NCBI GenBank assembly: GCA_028279155.1
Contig: JANQST010000540.1
Location: 1 to 11,436, forward strand
DNA from: Cyclobacteriaceae bacterium
GTDB lineage: Bacteria; Bacteroidota; Bacteroidia; Cytophagales; Cyclobacteriaceae
Reading direction: 5' to 3'
Length of the DNA: 11,436 bases
A program made the position numbers and the translations under genes. The notes below the pieces were generated by a model. That model had not been told where the DNA came from. It saw nothing but the letters and a program-made list of their open reading frames with translations, and did no database searches. This document shows, piece after piece, positions 7,485-11,436 of the stretch (the stretch's first letter is position 1; the number at the start of each line of letters is the position of its first letter).

Positions 7485-7859
7485 TTATTGTTCGAAAAGT
7501 TCGATGCAATTCCCTGAACATTTTTCTTTAGCAATAACAAGTTTTGATTTTAATTGTTTTAACTCATCAATCCTTTCTTCAATTGCTTTGATTTTGGGAT
7601 CGATAATTGGCTCAACGTTCTCACAATTGAGATCATCAAGACCAATCAATCCAAGTAAGTCTTTGATTTCATCCAGCGAAAAACCAAACGATTTCATTTG
7701 CTTGATCAGGAGTAATCGTTCTACAATAGCAATGTCGTAATTCCTGTAGTTGTTCGCTGTTCGAGCGTTTTTCTCAAGATGGATCAATCCGATTTTCTCA
7801 TACCATCTGATGGTATCTCTGGAAAATCCGGTTTGGTATGCTACTTCATTGATCAACAT
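7485..7859 (-). CDS. MerR-family transcriptional regulator, divalent-metal-sensor-like
   Basis: This is a 124-residue DNA-binding regulator. The N-terminal winged helix-turn-helix shows EVAYQTGFSRDTIRWYEKIGLI (about 5-26), the standard MerR signature, followed by the wing NYRNYD (37-42) and the helix pair ending in FGFSLDEIKDLL (58-69). The dimerisation coiled coil runs from about 85 to 112. Cysteines lie at 79, 114 and 118. The 79-to-114 spacing of 35 residues matches Cys82-Cys117 of MerR and Cys79-Cys114 of ZntR, where the first cysteine comes from the other subunit and marks divalent-ion sensors; Cu(I) sensors of the CueR type have Ser at that place. The C-terminus is short: only three residues separate Cys114 from Cys118, less than in MerR or ZntR. 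The gene is divergent from the CCPFF gene, with a MerR-type dyad between them. The inducer could be Hg, Zn, Cd or Pb, or a thiol stress; the sequence does not decide. Confidence 0.88.
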   Translation of the reverse strand: MLINEVAYQTGFSRDTIRWYEKIGLIHLEKNARTANNYRNYDIAIVERLLLIKQMKSFGFSLDEIKDLLGLIGLDDLNCENVEPIIDPKIKAIEERIDELKQLKSKLVIAKEKCSGNCIELFEQ

Positions 7860-7883
7860 GATTTTCTCAATTTATTATGAAAC

Positions 7884-7901
7884 ATTGGAGTTGACTCCAA
7901 T
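7884..7901. promoter_or_regulatory. MerR-type operator dyad in the merR / CCPFF gene gap
   Basis: ATTGGAGT (7884-7891) and ACTCCAAT (7894-7901) are perfect 8-base inverted arms around TG. The core GGAGT-TG-ACTCC differs only in the central pair from the GGAGT-CG-ACTCC core that I recall for the E. coli ZntR operator at zntA. It lies between the candidate -33 and -7 positions of the rightward promoter, the standard place for a MerR-family site that works by untwisting DNA. It is the only strong dyad in the 68-base gap. Confidence 0.8.
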
Positions 7902-7912
7902 CCGTATGTTAA
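7885..7912 (+). promoter_or_regulatory. Candidate MerR-controlled promoter of the CCPFF gene
   Basis: TATGTTAA at 7905-7912 resembles the -7 element TAnnTTTG (TAnnTT kept) and starts four bases after the dyad, as the -10 does at zntA. No independent -35 or -33 stands out apart from TTG inside the dyad (7885-7887 or 7891-7893). A poor promoter around a dyad is what MerR-type activation expects. The start would fall near 7916-7920, just before the ATG at 7928. Confidence 0.45.
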
Positions 7913-7927
7913 GATAAACAATGAAAA

Positions 7928-8341
7928 ATGAGTAAATCATGTTTTTCAATTATACTCTTGGTAATGGTGGTTTTAACAGCCTCTGCCCAGGATTTTGATT
8001 TTAACAAAAACACAATAGAGATGGATTCAACCGCAAACTCTTCGTTTTTAGTTTGTAAGCTGTCAGGCCCGGAACTGCAAAAAAGGAAGGCAGCGCTTCA
8101 GCTAGAAATTTTTTCAAATGTCAAGAAGTATCTTGAATTGGAAAATGGATATGCTTTCTATTTCGATGATAGAGAGGGATTCTTGGAGAAACTACTGGAT
8201 TATATGTTAGCTGAAAGGAAATGCTGCCCCTTCTTTGAATTTGATTTGACCATCAAACCTGATAATGAAGGGATTGAATTATCCCTTACAGGGCCTGATG
8301 GGGTCAAGGATCTGATGAATGAATTGATTGGGAAGAACTAA
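7928..8341 (+). CDS. Small secreted protein with CCPFF motif, probable target of the adjacent MerR regulator
   Basis: This encodes 137 residues. The start gives a good type I signal peptide, MSKSCFSIILLVMVVLTASA, with likely cleavage at ASA-Q21, so the mature protein of about 117 residues should act in the periplasm or outside. The mature part has Cys43 in VCKLSGPELQKRKAAL, a predicted helix, then AERKCCPFFEFDL (95-107) with the vicinal pair Cys99-Cys100, and ends with LSLTGPDGVKDLM (118-130). The same arrangement (C-x-L near the N-terminus, ECCPF-x-F-x-L, LTGPEG-x-K near the end) is one I recall from short, usually uncharacterised proteins in many bacteria, generally without a signal peptide. 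Three cysteines could bind a soft metal or do thiol chemistry; this is inference. The gene is divergent from merR across a ZntR-like operator and ends one base before the stop of the convergent acyltransferase gene. No pump or reductase accompanies it. Confidence 0.82.
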   Translation: MSKSCFSIILLVMVVLTASAQDFDFNKNTIEMDSTANSSFLVCKLSGPELQKRKAALQLEIFSNVKKYLELENGYAFYFDDREGFLEKLLDYMLAERKCCPFFEFDLTIKPDNEGIELSLTGPDGVKDLMNELIGKN

Positions 8342-8342
8342 G

Positions 8343-9446
8343 TTAAATCTTAACTACCTTGCCTTTTCGATAGAGCAGGAATGAAAAGAACCAGATAATG
8401 GCTGTGAAAACGACTGCAAAAAGAAAGCTGCCTAAATAGTTACCGAAAACAGGTTGGAAAAAACTTTTGTAAGCAAGAGCATACAAATTCCCATTTTCGA
8501 ATCTGAAAATGTAAAGAAAGATTTTTACCAAAAGGATAGAAAAAACAAAGCTGAGAAGCGGGTTGAGACCAAACACCTTGAAGGGATATGTCCATTTCTT
8601 TATTCCGACAAGATCAATCAACCAAATTAAGAAAGCCAGGACCAATCCGATTATTCCACAGGTGTAAAGGACATATGACCCTGTCCATAATGGCTTGTTG
8701 ATTGGATAGTATGAACTCCATAAAATCCCAACTACCAGCAGGATAACCGACAGAATCAGAATTTTTCTCACCATTTCGAAATTGATCATTTTACCAACGA
8801 TAAAAACCCTTGAGGTTAGGTAACCGATAATAATATGCGCAGCGCTACTGAGGGTTCCCAACAATCCTTCCGGATCGAAGCGGATGCCAAAACCTTTGTA
8901 GATGTGCGTTTCGTTGAAAAAGAATAAATCAATTTTTCCGCTCACATTCCCATTTAGTGAAAAGGGCTCAGAATCCCCAAAGAAGAGCAATATCCACCAA
9001 TGGACAATCATTAAAACCAGTGCACCAATGAGGACCACTTGATTCTTTCTAAGAATTGTAATAACCAAGCCAGCAACCAAATAAGCCAATGCGATTCGTT
9101 GCAGTACACCAAAGATTCGGAGATTCGAAATGTGCTTGTAATAGAATGGAAACCAATTGAGCAATAACCCAATCAAAAAAATTATCGCTGCTCGTTTGAC
9201 TATTTTGGCTAATACTTTCTTTGAAAAAGTCTCTTCCTCGAGAGAATTTCCTAAAGAAAATGCCATCGATAACCCAATCACAAACAGGAAGCTTGGAAAT
9301 ACCAGATCTGTTGGTGTGCATCCATGCCATTCGGCATGCTTAAGTGGCGACCAGACATATAACCATGATCCCGGAGTGTTGACGATGATCATGAAACATA
9401 TCGTCATGCCTCTAAGCACATCAATTGAGAGCATTCTTTCTCTCAT
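8343..9446 (-). CDS. NagX/HGSNAT-type multi-pass membrane acyltransferase (DUF5009-like)
   Basis: This is a 367-residue inner-membrane protein with about 10-11 hydrophobic helices, related to heparan-alpha-glucosaminide N-acetyltransferase and bacterial NagX. Family motifs in order are LSIDVLRGMTICFMIIVNTPG (about 6-26), LKHAEWHGCTPTDLVFPSF (35-53), QRIALAYL (116-123), FDPEGLLGTLSSAAHIIIG (190-208), NKPLWTGSYVLYTCG (250-264) and FGLNPLLSF (292-300). His37 or His41 in the second motif probably corresponds to the conserved catalytic-region histidine of HGSNAT. The family carries acetyl groups across the membrane to amino sugars; the substrate here is not known. No nag, chitin or glycan-use genes adjoin it, unlike many NagX loci. 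A second in-frame ATG at residue 5 follows a purine-rich stretch (AGAGAAAGA) and could be the true start. The gene converges on the CCPFF gene and diverges from the next permease. Confidence 0.85.
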   Translation of the reverse strand: MRERMLSIDVLRGMTICFMIIVNTPGSWLYVWSPLKHAEWHGCTPTDLVFPSFLFVIGLSMAFSLGNSLEEETFSKKVLAKIVKRAAIIFLIGLLLNWFPFYYKHISNLRIFGVLQRIALAYLVAGLVITILRKNQVVLIGALVLMIVHWWILLFFGDSEPFSLNGNVSGKIDLFFFNETHIYKGFGIRFDPEGLLGTLSSAAHIIIGYLTSRVFIVGKMINFEMVRKILILSVILLVVGILWSSYYPINKPLWTGSYVLYTCGIIGLVLAFLIWLIDLVGIKKWTYPFKVFGLNPLLSFVFSILLVKIFLYIFRFENGNLYALAYKSFFQPVFGNYLGSFLFAVVFTAIIWFFSFLLYRKGKVVKI

Positions 9447-9594
9447 GTGGTGATTTCTAAGATTTTATGCATTTGAAAGTCACATTTAAAGTACATAACA
9501 CTATCGTAAACCAATTTAAAAAGAAAGACTTATTGATAGTAACTATTGAGATTAACCTGAGTATGCTTTTAAACAACCGCTTAAGTAAAATGAC

Positions 9595-9634
9595 TTGCGG
9601 ACAATTTGCTTGGGCACTAGTTTGATATATCAAA
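9595..9634 (+). promoter_or_regulatory. Candidate promoter and 14-bp perfect palindrome before the second permease
   Basis: TTTGATATATCAAA (9621-9634) is a perfect 14-base palindrome ending 13 bases before the ATG at 9648. Its left end overlaps TAGTTTG (9618-9624), one base short of the TAnnTTTG -7 consensus, with TTG (9595-9597) 20 bases upstream. The rest of the 201-base gap to the divergent acyltransferase gene shows nothing clear. A repressor site at the transcription start is a reasonable guess, but AT-rich palindromes also arise by chance. Confidence 0.35.
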
Positions 9635-9647
9635 AAAGTCAAAGGTC

Positions 9648-11436
9648 ATGCTCAAGAATTTCATTATAAGTGCATTTAGAAGCACTGTTAAGAACAAACT
9701 CCATTCTTCGCTTAATATTTTCGGACTTGCTACCGGGATGGCAGGAGCACTGCTCATTCTGCAATACGTAATGTTCGAAACGAGCTATAACGATTTTCAT
9801 GAAAACAGAAATGATATCTATCGGATTAGTTACTCCAAAGAAAAGGGTGGAGTTGAATCCTTCAATACTGTATTGACCTATTCAGGCGTCGGTTCTTTAA
9901 TGGAAGCACAATTTCCTGAAGTGATCGATTTTGTGAGAATGCGACCCGCTAGTTTGATTACTTCAAGGGGGCTTATCCGATATGGTGATAACTTCTTTGA
10001 AGAGGAGAATGTGTACTTTACCGATCCCTCATTTTTTGACATTTTCTCCTATGAACTAGTTGAAGGGGATCCTAAAACAGCACTTAACGAGCAATTTACC
10101 GCAGTGATCACCGAAAGTATGGCCAAAAAGTACTTTGGCGATGATAACCCGATTGGTAAGACGATAAGAAAAGGCCGTGATGAGAATTACATGATTACCG
10201 GGGTTATGAAAGACACGCCTGAAAATTCTCACATGCAAATCAATTTACTATTGTCTCATGCTACGCTTTCTATGATTATGCCGGATTATTGGTCAGAGGA
10301 TAATCTCCAGGTATTTCATGGCCACTTGTTTATTCAAACAACACCAGGAACTAATCCAGATCTTTTAAGTGAGAAGTTTCCGGATTTCGTTATGGAGTTT
10401 GTTGGTGGGAGACGACTTGCCGAGCAGGATGTTGTATTGAAATTTGGAATAATATCATTGAATGACATTCATCTTCATTCACACATTGAACATGAAGCAG
10501 AGATCAACGGAGATGCTCAAATTGTTGATTACATGTCGATTGTTGGATTTTTGATCCTTTTGATTGCATTGGTCAATTATGTGAATCTTGCAACGGCTCG
10601 AGCCATGGAGCGAGCGAAAGAAATTGGAGTTCGAAAAGTTATTGGCGCAAATAAATCCCGGCTGATTGTGCAATACATGACTGAATCATTTGTGGTCAAC
10701 TTTTTTGCAATGGTTTTCAGTTTGGCGCTTGTGTTATTAGTTCAGCCATTTCTTGGTGAGTTAGGAGCCACTAAACTCCAAAATATTAATGTTTTCAGTC
10801 AGTCTTGGTTTTGGACAGCTGTTGCAATCATTTGGACTGCATCTTCACTGCTTAGTGGTTTTTATCCTGCTTTAGTGCTTTCGTCTTATCATCCTGTATC
10901 AGTTTTGAAAGGAAAACTGGCAACCAATAAAAAAGGTATATTTCTGCGAAAAGGCCTGGTGATTTTTCAATTTGCCAGCTCTGTTTGTCTTATCATCGGA
11001 ACAATAATTATCTATACTCAGATCACATATATGCGTGATCAACAGCTGGGTATGAGCATTGATGATAAGCTCGTTCTCAAAGGACCGATGGCAGTTGATT
11101 CAACATACAACTCAAAATACACGGCACTTAAGAACTCATTGCTACAGCTTCCTGCCATTAAAGGAGTGTCTGCTACACAAAGTATTCCCGGAAAAGAGTT
11201 TAACTCAGCTACCTGGTTCACTCGTGTTGATAATCCGGAAGCTGATAGAAAGTTCTGCTATATCAATTCCTTTGATAATGATTTTGCAGTTAATTATGAA
11301 ATGGAATTTGCTGCCGGGCGAAATTTCAATGAAACAGATCAGGGAGTGATTTTGATCAACGAGGCTGCTGCCGAACTTTTTGAGTTTGATGACGCGGAAA
11401 GTGCCCTTGGTAAATCGATTACATCTGGCGATCCTT
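9648..11436 (+). CDS. MacB-like ABC transporter permease, 3' end beyond the window
   Basis: An open frame runs from the ATG at 9648 to the right edge without a stop (596 full codons; relatives are about 790-800 residues). AAAGG at 9641-9645 may help define the start but is very close to it. The N-terminus MLKNFIISAFRSTVKNKLHS leads into a membrane helix (about 22-42), then the periplasmic MacB_PCD domain with YNDFHENRNDIYRI, AVITESMAKKYFGDDNPIGK and DTPENSHMQ. An FtsX block from about residue 293 carries ERAKEIGVRKVIGA, and a further helix follows FLRKGLVIFQFASS (about 431-455). The second periplasmic domain is cut at the window edge. It shares domain order with the permease at 2451-4829 but differs clearly in sequence, so it is a paralogue and not a recent copy. 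Substrate and ATPase partner are unknown; the ATPase could lie beyond the edge. Confidence 0.92.
   Translation, partial: MLKNFIISAFRSTVKNKLHSSLNIFGLATGMAGALLILQYVMFETSYNDFHENRNDIYRISYSKEKGGVESFNTVLTYSGVGSLMEAQFPEVIDFVRMRPASLITSRGLIRYGDNFFEEENVYFTDPSFFDIFSYELVEGDPKTALNEQFTAVITESMAKKYFGDDNPIGKTIRKGRDENYMITGVMKDTPENSHMQINLLLSHATLSMIMPDYWSEDNLQVFHGHLFIQTTPGTNPDLLSEKFPDFVMEFVGGRRLAEQDVVLKFGIISLNDIHLHSHIEHEAEINGDAQIVDYMSIVGFLILLIALVNYVNLATARAMERAKEIGVRKVIGANKSRLIVQYMTESFVVNFFAMVFSLALVLLVQPFLGELGATKLQNINVFSQSWFWTAVAIIWTASSLLSGFYPALVLSSYHPVSVLKGKLATNKKGIFLRKGLVIFQFASSVCLIIGTIIIYTQITYMRDQQLGMSIDDKLVLKGPMAVDSTYNSKYTALKNSLLQLPAIKGVSATQSIPGKEFNSATWFTRVDNPEADRKFCYINSFDNDFAVNYEMEFAAGRNFNETDQGVILINEAAAELFEFDDAESALGKSITSGDP

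Noticed and set aside
7921..7935. A 4-codon open frame (ATG AAA AAT GAG TAA) overlapping the CCPFF gene start
   Set aside because: It is out of frame with the gene and very short, and there is no ribosome site. It could in principle be a translational leader, but nothing supports that over chance.
8341..8355. A small hairpin (AGTTAA / TTAACT) spanning the convergent stops of the CCPFF and acyltransferase genes
   Set aside because: A 6-bp AT-only stem without a T-tract is too weak to call a terminator.
9457..9642. A 61-residue minus-strand open frame in the gap before the second permease
   Set aside because: It has no recognisable motif or promoter and overlaps the candidate promoter region of the permease. 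It looks like a chance frame in AT-rich DNA.

Overview
The window looks like ordinary chromosomal DNA from a member of the Bacteroidota, probably a Cytophagales-like lineage. The evidence is a type III glutamine synthetase, a DUF4290 gene directly upstream of murA, large two-FtsX-domain (MacB-like) ABC permeases, Bacteroidota-style promoter elements (TAnnTTTG) and a general lack of Shine-Dalgarno sites. The genus assignment is inference. No phage, insertion sequence, CRISPR array, tRNA or rRNA is visible. Every gene-free gap is shorter than about 210 bases.

Layout, left to right. The first 68 bases hold the N-terminus of rsmE (16S rRNA m3U1498 methyltransferase) on the minus strand. It diverges from glnN (206-2368, plus), whose upstream region carries a TAnnTTTG element overlapped by two small inverted repeats. 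A bidirectional hairpin terminator (2390-2422) separates glnN from a convergent 792-residue ABC permease (2451-4829, minus). A divergent promoter region then leads into the DUF4290 gene (5013-5690) and murA (5767-7074). These two are probably one unit, and the 76-base gap between them holds two long, mutually exclusive inverted repeats. murA overlaps by 4 bases the end of a small convergent lipoprotein gene (7071-7385, minus).

The most distinctive part is 7485-8341. A MerR-family regulator has cysteines placed as in the divalent-metal sensors MerR and ZntR. It is divergent from a small protein with a signal peptide and a Cys-Cys-Pro-Phe-Phe motif. Between them lies an 8+8-base inverted repeat very like the ZntR operator, placed just upstream of the promoter -7 element of the CCPFF gene. 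No metal efflux pump, reductase or lyase is nearby, so this reads as a minimal metal- or thiol-responsive module with a secreted cysteine protein as its apparent output.

Further right are a multi-membrane-spanning acyltransferase of the NagX/HGSNAT type (8343-9446, minus), which ends one base from the CCPFF gene, and a second MacB-like ABC permease (9648 to the window edge, plus) that is cut off at the right boundary.

Other points of note: MurA has Asp instead of the usual catalytic Cys, which predicts intrinsic fosfomycin resistance. The DUF4290 protein is an ungapped internal duplication with a basic tail. Neither permease has an ATPase gene in view.
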